Positions 1-8,317 are shown, counted from the stretch's first letter. The stretch: DNA of 14,073 bases from an uncultured Oscillospiraceae bacterium (GCA_934572355.1 CAKTKV010000019.1:1-14073), one strand, 5' to 3'. Translations and numbers: made by a program. Notes: generated from the sequence alone by a model not told the origin.

Positions 1-326
1 ATGTCCCGGCACTTGAGCTGCTCAAGAGAGGCCATGAGCACTTCAAGCTCCGATACCTCCTCGTCCCCCGCAAGCAGGGTACGAGTCTTTATATAGAGCA
101 GGTGCGCGGCCATCTGGACAAACTCACTTGCGATCTCAAGATCCATGCTCTGCATTTTGTCGAGATACTCAAGGTACTGATCGAGGATATCCGAAATGCT
201 GATATCGCGGATCTCTATTTTATTTTTCGACAGGAGGAGCAGGATCAGGCTCAACGGGCCTTCAAAATTCTGAAGCTCGTCCTTATCCCGGACAACGCCC
301 TCCAGAAAGAAACTGGGATTATCCAT
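1..326 (-). CDS. scpA: Segregation and condensation protein A, N-terminal part (runs off left edge)
   Basis: This is the N-terminal 108 codons of ScpA, the kleisin subunit that bridges the SMC dimer together with ScpB and helps condense and segregate the chromosome. The frame starts at the ATG at 326-324 and is still open at base 1, so the rest of the gene lies outside the window. Residues about 18-26 read NFEGPLSLI, the family's hallmark FEGPLxLLL motif. They are followed by an acidic stretch with ISDILDQYLEYL and by ASEFVQMAAHLLYIKTRTLL, which corresponds to the N-terminal helical SMC-neck-binding domain. The start lies 6 nt after the stop of the upstream protease gene, so the two are probably co-transcribed. 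Family assignment is secure from the motifs; nothing can be said about the C-terminal winged helix. Confidence 0.93.
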   Translation of the reverse strand, partial: MDNPSFFLEGVVRDKDELQNFEGPLSLILLLLSKNKIEIRDISISDILDQYLEYLDKMQSMDLEIASEFVQMAAHLLYIKTRTLLAGDEEVSELEVLMASLEQLKCRD

Positions 327-332
327 TATCGC

Positions 333-1037
333 TCACTTATAAAACAGTTTTACGACCAGATCGCAGGCAAACTGAGCGACCGGAATCAGATTTGAATATA
401 TTGCGGAAACGACGGTGGAGACAGGCTTTCCGAGGACGCCCGTCATCATGAGCACCATGAGGACGAGCCCGCCGTAGCGCTCATAGCGCATGAGCTTATA
501 ATAGCTCTCATCGCTCATCAGCGCGAAGAGCACCTTTGACCCGTCAAGCGGGGGCAGCGGTATAAGGTTAAACACCGCAAGGCCAAGGCTCATATACGCC
601 GTAAGTTCGATCATTTCTAGAAAGTACCCGCCGACATCGCTTTCGCGCAGCGGGGCAAACAGCGCCCCATAGAGCAGCAGAAACACGAGCGTTATAAGAA
701 CATTGCTGACAGGCCCGGCAAGCGCCGTGATCGCCATGCCGCGTTTCGGATTCTTGAAGCGGTACATGTTCACCGGGACGGGCTTTGCCCAGCCGACACG
801 GAACACCAGCATCATCAGAAGCCCAACGGGGTCAAGATGCTTAATAGGGTTCAGCGTAAGGCGGCCGGCCTGCTTTGCCGTATCGTCCCCAAGGCGATAG
901 GCAACATAGCCGTGGCTCAGCTCATGCAGGGTGATACAGATAAGCGAGGGGATGACGCCGAGGAGAATACTCAGGAGATAGCTGAAGTCCCAGCCGTCCC
1001 ACACAGAGCTTAATCCGCTTATTTGAGTCACCCCCAA
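333..1037 (-). CDS. Site-2 protease family (M50) membrane metalloprotease
   Basis: This is a 234-residue integral membrane zinc metalloprotease of the M50 (site-2 protease) family, which cleaves substrates inside or near the membrane. The zinc-binding HExxH motif is HELSH at residues 38-42. The third ligand motif is NLIPLPPLDG, with Asp about 165. Hydrophobic segments lie around residues 19-37, 70-80, 103-127, 147-163 and 190-201. GRLTLNPIKHLDPVG and the FRVGWAKPVPVN stretch are typical of the small S2P group usually annotated YwhC-like, which has no PDZ or CBS domain. Substrates are unknown. The start is uncertain: the longest frame begins with TTG at 1037, and a GTG at 1031 directly follows a G-run; neither has a well-placed RBS. 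It lies 6 nt upstream of scpA, the usual neighbour in Clostridia, and follows a terminator-like hairpin after engB. Confidence 0.9.
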   Translation of the reverse strand: MGVTQISGLSSVWDGWDFSYLLSILLGVIPSLICITLHELSHGYVAYRLGDDTAKQAGRLTLNPIKHLDPVGLLMMLVFRVGWAKPVPVNMYRFKNPKRGMAITALAGPVSNVLITLVFLLLYGALFAPLRESDVGGYFLEMIELTAYMSLGLAVFNLIPLPPLDGSKVLFALMSDESYYKLMRYERYGGLVLMVLMMTGVLGKPVSTVVSAIYSNLIPVAQFACDLVVKLFYK

Positions 1038-1050
1038 GATATTGTCATTT

Positions 1051-1081
1051 TAACAAAATGCTCTACAAAATACAAGAGCAT
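1051..1081 (-). terminator. Terminator-like hairpin after engB, overlapped by a possible promoter
   Basis: On the minus strand a 7-bp perfect stem (ATGCTCT / AGAGCAT, plus-strand 1075-1081 and 1058-1064) with a 10-nt loop is followed by TTTTGTT. It sits 23 nt beyond the engB stop, so it is a reasonable intrinsic terminator of the tig-to-engB cluster. The same bases contain TTGTAT (1070-1075), a 17-nt spacer and TAAAAT (1047-1052), which could be a SigA promoter for the protease-scpA pair. That promoter would leave an extremely short leader, so it is only a candidate. Confidence 0.5.
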
Positions 1082-1103
1082 ACGAGAAAATATGTGAAAA
1101 GTT

Positions 1104-1691
1104 TTACAGAAGCGCGGTTATTTCAGACAAAAGCACTTCCCTGCCCTGCCCTTTTTCAGCTGAAAACGGGATGAGCTTCACATCCTCCGGCAGCTCAAGC
1201 GTCTCACGGATGAGCGCAAGGTTCGGCTCGATCTCGCTTTTCTTGAGCTTATCGAGCTTGTTAGCAACGACGACGAGCGGATGCCCGGTGCTCTTGAACC
1301 AGTCGGCCATAGTCACGTCATCCGCCGTCGGCTTATGGCGCGCATCAACGATCATGACGCCGAGCTTAAAAAGCCCCGCGGCAAAAAAATCCTCCATCAG
1401 TTTGCCCCAGCGCTCGCGCTCGGACTGCGAGACCTTAGCAAATCCATAGCCCGGCAGGTCTATGAGATAGAGCCTGCCGTCTATGAGAAAGTAATTGACG
1501 TGTATGGTCTTGCCGGGTGCGGAACCAACACGGGCAAAGTTCTTGCGGTTAAGGAGCCGGTTTATTACCGACGACTTGCCGACGTTTGACTTGCCGGCAA
1601 ACGCGACAGCCGGGATGCTGCTGTTAATGAACTGCTTCGGCTGCGCGGCGGATTTTATGAACTCCGCCTTATTGACGTTTAATGCAGGCAT
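1104..1691 (-). CDS. engB: Ribosome biogenesis GTP-binding protein YsxC/EngB
   Basis: This is a 195-residue TRAFAC-class GTPase of the EngB/YsxC/YihA family, which binds the large ribosomal subunit precursor and is essential for its assembly in many bacteria. The GTPase motifs are all visible: G1 GKSNVGKS at residues 33-40, G3 DLPGYG at 78-83, G4 NKLD at 144-147 (the usual form is TKxD), and a G5 SAEKG near 178. APGKTIHVNYF after G1 is the family's switch I region. Length matches the family. The ATG is preceded by TGAGG, which also contains the stop codon of lon; the gap is only 7 nt, so translation is likely coupled. The lon-engB neighbourhood matches B. subtilis lonA-ysxC. Confidence 0.96.
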   Translation of the reverse strand: MPALNVNKAEFIKSAAQPKQFINSSIPAVAFAGKSNVGKSSVINRLLNRKNFARVGSAPGKTIHVNYFLIDGRLYLIDLPGYGFAKVSQSERERWGKLMEDFFAAGLFKLGVMIVDARHKPTADDVTMADWFKSTGHPLVVVANKLDKLKKSEIEPNLALIRETLELPEDVKLIPFSAEKGQGREVLLSEITALL

Positions 1692-1698
1692 TTTGACC

Positions 1699-4101
1699 TC
1701 ACTGACGTACCGTGCCGCACAGCTCCTGAGACTGGAGCGGGATGGACGGCTGAAGCGGTGTTTCCTTCTTTGCCGGGCGGACGAGGACGAGGTCGAGTAT
1801 CGAATCGACGTTCTCGGCGGTCACGAAGCTGAGCTGGCGGCGGACGGTCTGATCGATATTCTCAAGGTCGCTCTCGTTGTCTGCCGGGATGATGACGGTC
1901 TTGACCCCGGCGCGCAGCGCGCCCATGGTCTTTTCACGCAGCCCGCCTATCGGCAGGACACGGCCGCGCAGGGTTATCTCGCCCGTCATGGCGACATCGC
2001 GGCGCACGGGCAGACCTGACAGCGCGGAGATGAGCGCGACGGTCACGGTGATACCGGCGGACGGTCCGTCCTTCGGGACAGCACCCTCCGGGAAGTGGAT
2101 GTGGACATCCTTGTTCTTATAGAAATCCGGATCGATGCCGAGCGCTCTCGCACGGCTGCGGATATAGGTCACGGCGGCCTTGGCCGATTCCTTCATCACA
2201 TCGCCGAGATTGCCGGTAAGCTCAAGACGACCCGTGCCGTCAACAACAGCAGCCTCGACGTCCAGGACTTCACCGCCGACAGAGGTATAGGCAAGGCCGC
2301 GGACAAGGCCGACCTCGTCACGGCGGCGCATGGTCTCGGGCTTGAACTTGGCAGGGCCAAGCAGCTGCGCCACACTGCCCTCGCGCAGAGAAACGGACTT
2401 GAACTTTTCCTCGGCAATACCGCCCGCCGTCTTGCGGCAGATATTCGCGATCTCACGCTCAAGGTTTCTGACACCGGATTCTCTGGTGTAGGAGGCGATG
2501 ATCTCCCTGACCGCTCCGTCGTCAAGCTTGAGCTGGCTGGCCTTCAGGCCGTGCTTGCGGCGCTGCTTCGGAATAAGATGCTGCTTTGCGATCTGGAGCT
2601 TTTCCTCGTCGGTATAGCTGGGAAGCTCGATGACCTCCATACGGTCGAGCAGCGCTCTGGGAATAGTGTCGGTCGTGTTGGCGGTGGTGATGAAGAACAC
2701 ACCGGACAGGTCAAAGGGTATCTCAAGGAAGTTATCGCGGAAGCTGCCGTTCTGCTCGCTGTCAAAGGCTTCGAGCAGCGCGGACGACGGGTCGCCCCGG
2801 TAGTCGGAGGCAAGCTTGTCTATCTCGTCAAGAACCATCAGGGGGTTGCAGGAGCCTGCCTGTATAATACCGCTGATGATGCGCCCCGGCATGGAGCCTA
2901 TGTAGGTACGGCGGTGGCCGCGTATCTCGGCCTCGTCATGCACGCCGCCGAGTGAAATGCGGACAAGCTTCCGATTCGTCGCCGCGGCGATGCTCTGGGC
3001 GATACTGGTCTTGCCGGTGCCCGGAGGCCCAACAAGGCAGATAAGGCCGCCCTTGATATCGGGGCTGAGCTGCTTTACAGCGAGGTACTCGAGCACACGC
3101 TCCTTGACCTTATCGAGGCCAAAGTGATCGTCGTCAAGCTTCTTGCGCGCCTTGGCGATATTTACCGTTTCCTTCGTGGTCTTGCCCCAAGGTATCTCAA
3201 GGCAGACGTCAAGATAGTTCCTCAGGACCGCGGCCTCGGAGGAACCGAAGGGCTGCTTCTGCAAACGGCCAAGCTCCTTGAGGAGCTTTTCGCGTATCTC
3301 GTCACTCACCGGGAGCGCCTGAATTTTTACGCGGTACTGCTCGATATCGTCATCCTCGCCGAGCTCGGACTGGATGGCCTTCATTTCCTCGCGCAGATAA
3401 TACTCGCGCTGATTGCGCGCCATCGACTCAAGCGCGCTGTCGTTCAGTTCCTTCTCGATGCTGAGGATATCCAGCTCATGGTTGAGGAGCTTGTTGATGA
3501 GCGCAAGGCGGCGCGTGGGGTAAAGCTCTTCGAGAATGGACTGCTTATCTTCTATCGCAAAGTGCACGTTCTGCGCGATGTAGTTTGAAACATATATCGG
3601 CTCGGGATTTGCAAGCAGGTTGAGTATCTGCTCATTGGGCATATCGGGCTCATATTTGATATACTCGTCATACTGGGCAAGGCAGCTTCTAAGCAGCGCC
3701 TCGCGGCGCGCGGGACTGACGCGCTCCTTCTTGTCCTCAAGCGGCGTGACTATCGCGGTATAGCCCTTGGGGTCGGTATTGAGGCTGCCGGCAGCGGCGC
3801 GGAAAATGCCCTCGACCATAACGCGGCAGACGTTGCCCCTCGGCTGGCGCAGCTGCTGCCTGATGCGGCAGACTGTGCCGATACGGTACAGCTCGTCCTC
3901 CTGCGGCATATCCGCAGTGAGATCCTTCTGTGCGGTCAGAAAAATGACCTGATTATTCTTGACCGCTCTTTCAAGCGCCGTGATAGAGGCCGGGCGCTCA
4001 ACATCAAAGGTCAGCATCATGCCCGGGAAAACGTGCAGCCCGCGCAGGGGCAGCATGGGCAGTGCTACATAGCCTTGTGCAAGTAATTCTTGATCTGTCA
4101 T
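1699..4101 (-). CDS. lon: ATP-dependent endopeptidase Lon (LonA type)
   Basis: This is an 800-residue soluble ATP-dependent serine protease that degrades misfolded and regulatory proteins in the cytoplasm. An N-terminal LON substrate-binding domain (about residues 10-205, with LPMLPLRGLHVFPGM) and a coiled-coil region (about 210-300) precede the AAA+ module. Walker A is GPPGTGKT at 358-365 and Walker B is LMVLDEID at 421-428. The C-terminal protease domain has the Ser-Lys dyad: Ser681 in PKDGPSAG and Lys724 in LREK, 43 residues apart as in E. coli Lon. No membrane segment is present, so this is LonA, not LonB. The last 20 or so residues are a divergent tail. The start at 4101 has an AAAGGAG site about 6 nt upstream. 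Only 33 nt separate it from clpX, which suggests one transcript. Confidence 0.98.
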   Translation of the reverse strand: MTDQELLAQGYVALPMLPLRGLHVFPGMMLTFDVERPASITALERAVKNNQVIFLTAQKDLTADMPQEDELYRIGTVCRIRQQLRQPRGNVCRVMVEGIFRAAAGSLNTDPKGYTAIVTPLEDKKERVSPARREALLRSCLAQYDEYIKYEPDMPNEQILNLLANPEPIYVSNYIAQNVHFAIEDKQSILEELYPTRRLALINKLLNHELDILSIEKELNDSALESMARNQREYYLREEMKAIQSELGEDDDIEQYRVKIQALPVSDEIREKLLKELGRLQKQPFGSSEAAVLRNYLDVCLEIPWGKTTKETVNIAKARKKLDDDHFGLDKVKERVLEYLAVKQLSPDIKGGLICLVGPPGTGKTSIAQSIAAATNRKLVRISLGGVHDEAEIRGHRRTYIGSMPGRIISGIIQAGSCNPLMVLDEIDKLASDYRGDPSSALLEAFDSEQNGSFRDNFLEIPFDLSGVFFITTANTTDTIPRALLDRMEVIELPSYTDEEKLQIAKQHLIPKQRRKHGLKASQLKLDDGAVREIIASYTRESGVRNLEREIANICRKTAGGIAEEKFKSVSLREGSVAQLLGPAKFKPETMRRRDEVGLVRGLAYTSVGGEVLDVEAAVVDGTGRLELTGNLGDVMKESAKAAVTYIRSRARALGIDPDFYKNKDVHIHFPEGAVPKDGPSAGITVTVALISALSGLPVRRDVAMTGEITLRGRVLPIGGLREKTMGALRAGVKTVIIPADNESDLENIDQTVRRQLSFVTAENVDSILDLVLVRPAKKETPLQPSIPLQSQELCGTVRQ

Positions 4102-4134
4102 GTTTTTCTCCTTTCCGGAGTTCTGTAGGTATGC

Positions 4135-5388
4135 TTATTTTTCGCTGTGGATGACCTCGGGACTCGTGCCGTCCTTGACACACTTCTCAGTGATAAGGAC
4201 TTTCCTTGCCGACTTATCCGAGGGGACGGAGTACATGATATCAGTCATGACGCCCTCCATGACGCTGCGCAGGCCGCGCGCGCCGATCTTCATCTCTATC
4301 GCCTTATCCGCGATCGCTTCAAGTGCCGCGGGTTCGTACTCAAGGTCTACCCCATCGTAGGACATGAGTGCCTTATACTGGCGGGTCATGGCGTTCTTCG
4401 GCTCGGTGAGAATGCGCACAAGGTCGTCACGCTTGAGGCTCTGGAGCGTTGCGACGACAGGCAGGCGGCCGATAAGCTCCGGGATGATACCGAACTGGAG
4501 CAGATCGTGCTGCTGCACCTGCGCCATGATCTCACCGACATCACGCTCAGTGCTGCTGGTGATATCCGCACCGAAGCCCATAGTCTTCTTATTGGTGCGC
4601 TTCTCGATTATCTTATCAAGCCCGTCGAACGCGCCGCCGCAGATAAAGAGGATATTGGTGGTGTCCACCTGTATAAACTCCTGATGCGGATGCTTGCGCC
4701 CGCCCTGAGGGGGAACGTTCGCGATCGTGCCTTCAAGCAGCTTGAGCAGCGCCTGCTGCACGCCTTCGCCGGAAACGTCTCTGGTTATGGAGGTGTTCTC
4801 GCTCTTGCGGGCGATCTTGTCTATCTCGTCGATATATATAATGCCCTTCTCGGCACGCGCGACGTCAAAGTCCGCCGCCTGAAGCAGCTTTAGGATAACG
4901 TTCTCGACATCCTCGCCGACGTAGCCGGCCTCGGTAAGAGTCGTGGCGTCGGCTATCGCAAAGGGTACATCGAGCATCTTAGCCATCGTCTGGGCAAACA
5001 GCGTCTTGCCGCTGCCGGTGGGCCCGATGAGCAGGATGTTGCTCTTCTGAAGCTCAACATCGCTCTTCGCGGAGTGGAGGATACGCTTATAGTGGTTATA
5101 TACCGCAACGGCCAGAACTATCTTCGCGCGTTCCTGACCGATAACATACTGATCTAAATTTTCCTTGATCTCTTTCGGCTTCGGCAGCTTTTCGAGAGCA
5201 AGGGGAAGCCCGTCATAGCCGGGCACAGTCTCGGGCTCGTCATACTCGCCGACTATGTTCATGCACATACGCACACAGTCATCGCAGATATAGCAGTTGT
5301 TATTGCCGGCTATCAGGCGATTGACCAGCGACTGCGGCTTGCCGCAAAAGGAGCAGCGGATGCTCCGTCTGTCTTCATTCTTTGCCAT
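4135..5388 (-). CDS. clpX: ATP-dependent Clp protease ATP-binding subunit ClpX
   Basis: This is the 417-residue AAA+ unfoldase that feeds tagged substrates into ClpP. The N-terminal zinc-binding domain has Cys12, Cys15, Cys35 and Cys38 (CSFC ... CDDC). Walker A is GPTGSGKT at 121-128, pore loop 1 is GYVG at 154-157 and Walker B is IIYIDEID at 182-189. The arginine-bearing [13 protein letters not shown] segment is the sensor II region. The loop that docks on ClpP is MGF (269-271), where E. coli has IGF; this is a conservative change and probably functional. The start is the ATG with AGGAG 5 nt upstream. It lies 89 nt after clpP, with two hairpins in between. Length and motifs are fully standard. 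Confidence 0.98.
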   Translation of the reverse strand: MAKNEDRRSIRCSFCGKPQSLVNRLIAGNNNCYICDDCVRMCMNIVGEYDEPETVPGYDGLPLALEKLPKPKEIKENLDQYVIGQERAKIVLAVAVYNHYKRILHSAKSDVELQKSNILLIGPTGSGKTLFAQTMAKMLDVPFAIADATTLTEAGYVGEDVENVILKLLQAADFDVARAEKGIIYIDEIDKIARKSENTSITRDVSGEGVQQALLKLLEGTIANVPPQGGRKHPHQEFIQVDTTNILFICGGAFDGLDKIIEKRTNKKTMGFGADITSSTERDVGEIMAQVQQHDLLQFGIIPELIGRLPVVATLQSLKRDDLVRILTEPKNAMTRQYKALMSYDGVDLEYEPAALEAIADKAIEMKIGARGLRSVMEGVMTDIMYSVPSDKSARKVLITEKCVKDGTSPEVIHSEK

Positions 5389-5410
5389 AAAAACTCCTGT
5401 CCCTGCATCT

Positions 5411-5468
5411 GTATGCGCAGCATACGGCGCAGTATAAAGTATGGGGGAACAGCTATTGTCCCCCCATA
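5411..5468 (-). other. Two hairpins between clpP and clpX
   Basis: The 89-nt gap between clpP and clpX holds two inverted repeats. The first after clpP (5440-5468) has 12-nt arms that pair throughout, with one G-U wobble, around a 5-nt loop; it is G/C-rich at its core. The second (5411-5425) is GTATGC-GCA-GCATAC, a perfect 6-bp stem. The bases following the first stem on the minus strand are CTTTATACTG, not a solid T tract. It therefore looks more like an attenuator or an mRNA processing or stabilising element than a full terminator. A role in setting the ClpP:ClpX ratio is inference. Confidence 0.6.
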
Positions 5469-5477
5469 ACGGTAAAA

Positions 5478-6059
5478 TCAGCGCTTGTAGATTACCTGAT
5501 CGATAAGGCCGTATTCCTTTGCTTCCTCGGCGGTCATGAAATGATCGCGCTCGCAGTCGGCTTCGATGGTCTCAACGCTCTTGCCGGTGTTCTCGGCAAG
5601 GATCTTATTGAGGCGCTTCTTGATCTTCAGTATCTGCTCTGCCTGGATCTGTATATCGGTGCACTGACCCTGACTGCCGCCGGAGGGCTGGTGGATCATG
5701 ATCTCCGCATTCGGCAGGGCAATACGCTTGCCCTTTGCGCCGGACGAGAGGAGGAACGCGCCCATTGAGGCGGCAAGGCCGACACATATCGTGGAAACGT
5801 CGGGCTTGATATACTGCATAGTGTCATATATCGCGAGGCCTGCGGTAACGCTGCCGCCGGGACTGTTGATATAAAACTGTATGTCCTTATCGGGATCCTG
5901 CGCTTCAAGATACAGAAGCTGCGCTACGATCAGGCTGGCGGTAGTGTCGTTCACTTCCTCGGAAAGCATAATGATGCGGTCATTAAGCAGTCTGGAAAAG
6001 ATGTCATACGAACGCTCGCCGCGGCTGGTCTGTTCTACAACATAAGGTACTAAGCTCAT
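5478..6059 (-). CDS. clpP: ATP-dependent Clp protease proteolytic subunit ClpP
   Basis: This is the 193-residue serine protease subunit that forms the tetradecameric ClpP chamber. The catalytic triad is visible: Ser98 in GLAASMGAF, His123 in IMIHQP, and Asp172 in the segment [17 protein letters not shown]. The glycine-rich [10 protein letters not shown] loop (65-74) stabilises the oxyanion. The short N-terminus ([10 protein letters not shown]) matches the form seen in Firmicutes ClpP, where a few residues may be removed on maturation. An AAAGGAG site lies about 11 nt upstream of the ATG. It sits between tig and clpX, 61 nt after tig, so unfoldase and protease are expressed from the same cluster. 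Confidence 0.98.
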   Translation of the reverse strand: MSLVPYVVEQTSRGERSYDIFSRLLNDRIIMLSEEVNDTTASLIVAQLLYLEAQDPDKDIQFYINSPGGSVTAGLAIYDTMQYIKPDVSTICVGLAASMGAFLLSSGAKGKRIALPNAEIMIHQPSGGSQGQCTDIQIQAEQILKIKKRLNKILAENTGKSVETIEADCERDHFMTAEEAKEYGLIDQVIYKR

Positions 6060-6120
6060 TGTATTAAACTCTCCTTTAAAATATCAGCATCCAAGAGAGC
6101 ATATCCTTATTCCCTGAGAA

Positions 6121-7536
6121 TTATTCTGCCTTGGGCTCTTCAGCAGTGGGTTCAGCGGCTTCAGCGGTCTCGGTCTCCTCGACCTTCTTCTCGGCCTTGG
6201 GAGCTCTGGGCTTTCTGGTCTTCTTGGGCTTCTCTTCGGTCACGGTCTCGGCGGCCTTGACCTTGGCGCTGTCAACGATGAGGTTGGTGGCCATTTCCTT
6301 GAGCTGCTCGGCCTTTATGAAGGCTTCGCCGAAGTAGTTCTTGAGCTGGTCGGCAGTGGCCTTGACGTCCTCGGCGACCTTGTTGAGATACTCATTGAAG
6401 GCTTCCTCGGTGACTTCGAGCTTCTCCTCGTCCTTGATCTTGTCGAGCAGCAGATCGGTCTTGACCTGGAACTCGGCTGCGGGACGGATGTTGTTCTCGA
6501 CGACCTCGTCAGACAGACCCATCATCTCCTTGAGGCTCTCAAGGGGAACGCTGCGGTCGGTCATGCCGAAGTTGGAGGCATAGTCACGGATGGTCTGCTC
6601 GACCTTCTCAAGGATCATGCACTCGGGGATCTCAGCCTTGAGGTTGTTGACGGCCTGCTTGAAGACATTAGCACGGAAATCGTTCTCAGCCTCGTCCTTC
6701 TTGCGCTTCTCAAGATTCTCGCGCAGACTGCCCTTGTACTCGTCAAGAGTATCGAACTCGGAAACGTCCTTTGCGAACTCATCGTCCAGCTCAGGAAGCT
6801 CGGGCGTGGTGATGCCGTTGAGCTTTATTTTGAAAACGACAGCCTTACCAGCAAGCTCAGGAGTGTAGTTCTCGGGGAAGGTGATGTCGATATCCTTCTC
6901 CTCGCCGATCTTCATACCGACGATCTGATCCTCAAAGCCGGGGACGAAGGAGTTGGAGCCGAGCTCGAGAGAGTAACCCTCGGCCTTGCCGCCGTCGAAA
7001 CGCTCACCGTCAAGGTAACCGTCGAAGTCGATGTCGACAGTGTCGCCCATCTCGGCGGCGCGGTCATCAATATCGATCATGCGGGCGTTGCGCTTGCGGA
7101 CGGAGTTGAGCTCATTGTCAACATCCTCGTCAGAAACGCTCTCATCCTTGCGCTCTGCTTCGAGCCCCTTGTACTGGCCGAGAGTGACCTCAGGGTAAAG
7201 GGTAACTTCAAAGGTATAGGAAGCGGTGCGGTCATCAGTCACGTTCACATCGACGATGGACGGAGTGCCGACCATGCGCAGCTTGGATTCGTCAAGGCCG
7301 AACTCGAAAGCCTTGGGAGCGAGCTCGTCCATAGCGTCCTGATAGAAGACCTCTGCGCCGTACATGCCCTCAACGACAGCGCGCGGAGCCTTACCCTTGC
7401 GGAAGCCGGGAATATTTATTGAAGCCTTGTTCTTGAGGTATGCGCCGTTGACTGCGGATTCAAACTCGGCAGCGTCGGACTCTACCTGAAAAGTGGCGGT
7501 CTTATTTTCTTTGTTTTCTACGTTCTTCAGAATCAT
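6121..7536 (-). CDS. tig: Trigger factor (ribosome-associated chaperone) with charged C-terminal tail
   Basis: This is a 471-residue trigger factor, the chaperone that docks at the ribosome exit tunnel and also has prolyl isomerase activity. The N-terminal domain carries the L23-binding signature GFRKGKAP at 44-51. An FKBP-type PPIase domain spans about 163-243 (MGDTVDIDFDGYLDG ... GFEDQIVGMKIGE). The helical substrate-cradling C domain spans about 250-425. Residues about 426-471 form an extra low-complexity tail rich in Lys, Glu, Ala, Thr and Pro: first basic (KPKKTRKPRAPKAEKK), then acidic. Typical trigger factors end near residue 430, so this tail is an extension. A GGAGG site 9 nt before the ATG and a good SigA promoter upstream make this the first gene of the proteostasis cluster. 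Confidence 0.97.
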   Translation of the reverse strand: MILKNVENKENKTATFQVESDAAEFESAVNGAYLKNKASINIPGFRKGKAPRAVVEGMYGAEVFYQDAMDELAPKAFEFGLDESKLRMVGTPSIVDVNVTDDRTASYTFEVTLYPEVTLGQYKGLEAERKDESVSDEDVDNELNSVRKRNARMIDIDDRAAEMGDTVDIDFDGYLDGERFDGGKAEGYSLELGSNSFVPGFEDQIVGMKIGEEKDIDITFPENYTPELAGKAVVFKIKLNGITTPELPELDDEFAKDVSEFDTLDEYKGSLRENLEKRKKDEAENDFRANVFKQAVNNLKAEIPECMILEKVEQTIRDYASNFGMTDRSVPLESLKEMMGLSDEVVENNIRPAAEFQVKTDLLLDKIKDEEKLEVTEEAFNEYLNKVAEDVKATADQLKNYFGEAFIKAEQLKEMATNLIVDSAKVKAAETVTEEKPKKTRKPRAPKAEKKVEETETAEAAEPTAEEPKAE

Positions 7537-7577
7537 GGTTGATTTCCTCCTCTTTATGTGTCTGCACGCACTTGTCT

Positions 7578-7606
7578 ATGATAGCAGAAACTTACAGTAA
7601 AATCAA
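7578..7606 (-). promoter_or_regulatory. SigA-type promoter of the tig-clpP-clpX-lon-engB cluster
   Basis: On the minus strand, TTGATT (7601-7606) and TATCAT (7578-7583) are separated by exactly 17 nt, in an AT-rich gap directly upstream of tig. The tig ATG lies about 40 nt downstream with AGAGGAGG in the leader. I see no CtsR- or HrcA-like operator here, although I could only look for obvious repeats. Confidence 0.6.
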
Positions 7607-7627
7607 TGACAAATTATTTAATAAAGC

Positions 7628-8317
7628 CTAATATGGCAGCTTCACAGGGGTAAAATCCACAAAATCTGCCGACACGAGCTTAAGCTCCGTCCCGTCGCGC
7701 CAGCCGTTGAAGGCGTAAGAGCAGCCTTTGCCATGGATATGGCCGTAGCAGCACAGGCGAACCTCATAGCTTTTGAGCAGTTCGAGTATCTCCTCGCAGC
7801 GGTAGCTCTGAAACAGCGGCGGATAATGCAGGAACACGAGCTTTTTCTTATCCCCCGCCGCTTTGAGTGAGGCTTCAAGGCGCATTATCTCACGGCGCAT
7901 GATCTTCGCGTCATGCGCATCGCCCTTCTCCTCCTCATAAAACCAGCCGCGGGTGCCGCAGATCGCGTACTCGCCATAGTCAAAGCTGTTATTATAAAGG
8001 ATGTCTATGGTAGTTATCCCGTTCTGCGTGAAGAACTTCTTTGCCTTTGCTGCGGTGCTCCACCAATAGTCGTGATTGCCCTTCAGTATTATCTTTTTCC
8101 CGGGCAGAGCATCGATAAAAAGGAAATCCTCCTTTGTCTCCTCGATGCCCATGCCCCAGCTGATATCGCCGCATATAACAGTGAGGTCGTCTTCTCCTAC
8201 TATCGAAAAGCCGTCCTTTAATTTTTGCGCATGGTTCTTCCACTTTTCGCCAAAGATGTCCATAGGCTTGTCCTTAGCAAGGGAAAGATGCGTGTCTCCT
8301 ATTGTATAGAGCGCCAT
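7628..8317 (-). CDS. Calcineurin-like metallophosphoesterase
   Basis: This is a 229-residue cytoplasmic phosphoesterase of the calcineurin-like fold that uses a dinuclear metal site. Metal-ligand motifs in order are GDTHLS (Asp8, His10), GDISWG (Asp51), GNHDYWW (Asn81, His82), LHYPP (His near 160) and YGHIHG. Family members of this type are often annotated as phosphohydrolases or serine/threonine phosphatases; the substrate cannot be inferred. The frame is open to 8380, but ATG 8317 begins directly before the first core strand. A GGAGG lies 13 nt before this ATG, a little far; an in-frame CTG at 8323 would sit 7 nt after it. It is transcribed away from the DUF1540 gene and has the tig promoter directly downstream. 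It is probably monocistronic. Confidence 0.88.
   Translation of the reverse strand: MALYTIGDTHLSLAKDKPMDIFGEKWKNHAQKLKDGFSIVGEDDLTVICGDISWGMGIEETKEDFLFIDALPGKKIILKGNHDYWWSTAAKAKKFFTQNGITTIDILYNNSFDYGEYAICGTRGWFYEEEKGDAHDAKIMRREIMRLEASLKAAGDKKKLVFLHYPPLFQSYRCEEILELLKSYEVRLCCYGHIHGKGCSYAFNGWRDGTELKLVSADFVDFTPVKLPY

Noticed and set aside
333-1037. The M50 protease as SpoIVFB, the activator of pro-SigK, given that sigK is in the same window
   Set aside because: It is linked to scpA, far from sigK. It resembles the YwhC-like S2P group and lacks the C-terminal CBS domain of SpoIVFB.
2095-2955. Long plus-strand open frame (286 codons) opposite lon, and a similar 248-codon one opposite clpX (4147-4893)
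   Set aside because: Both are antisense to unmistakable conserved genes, have no family motifs, and are expected from the codon bias of GC-rich minus-strand genes.
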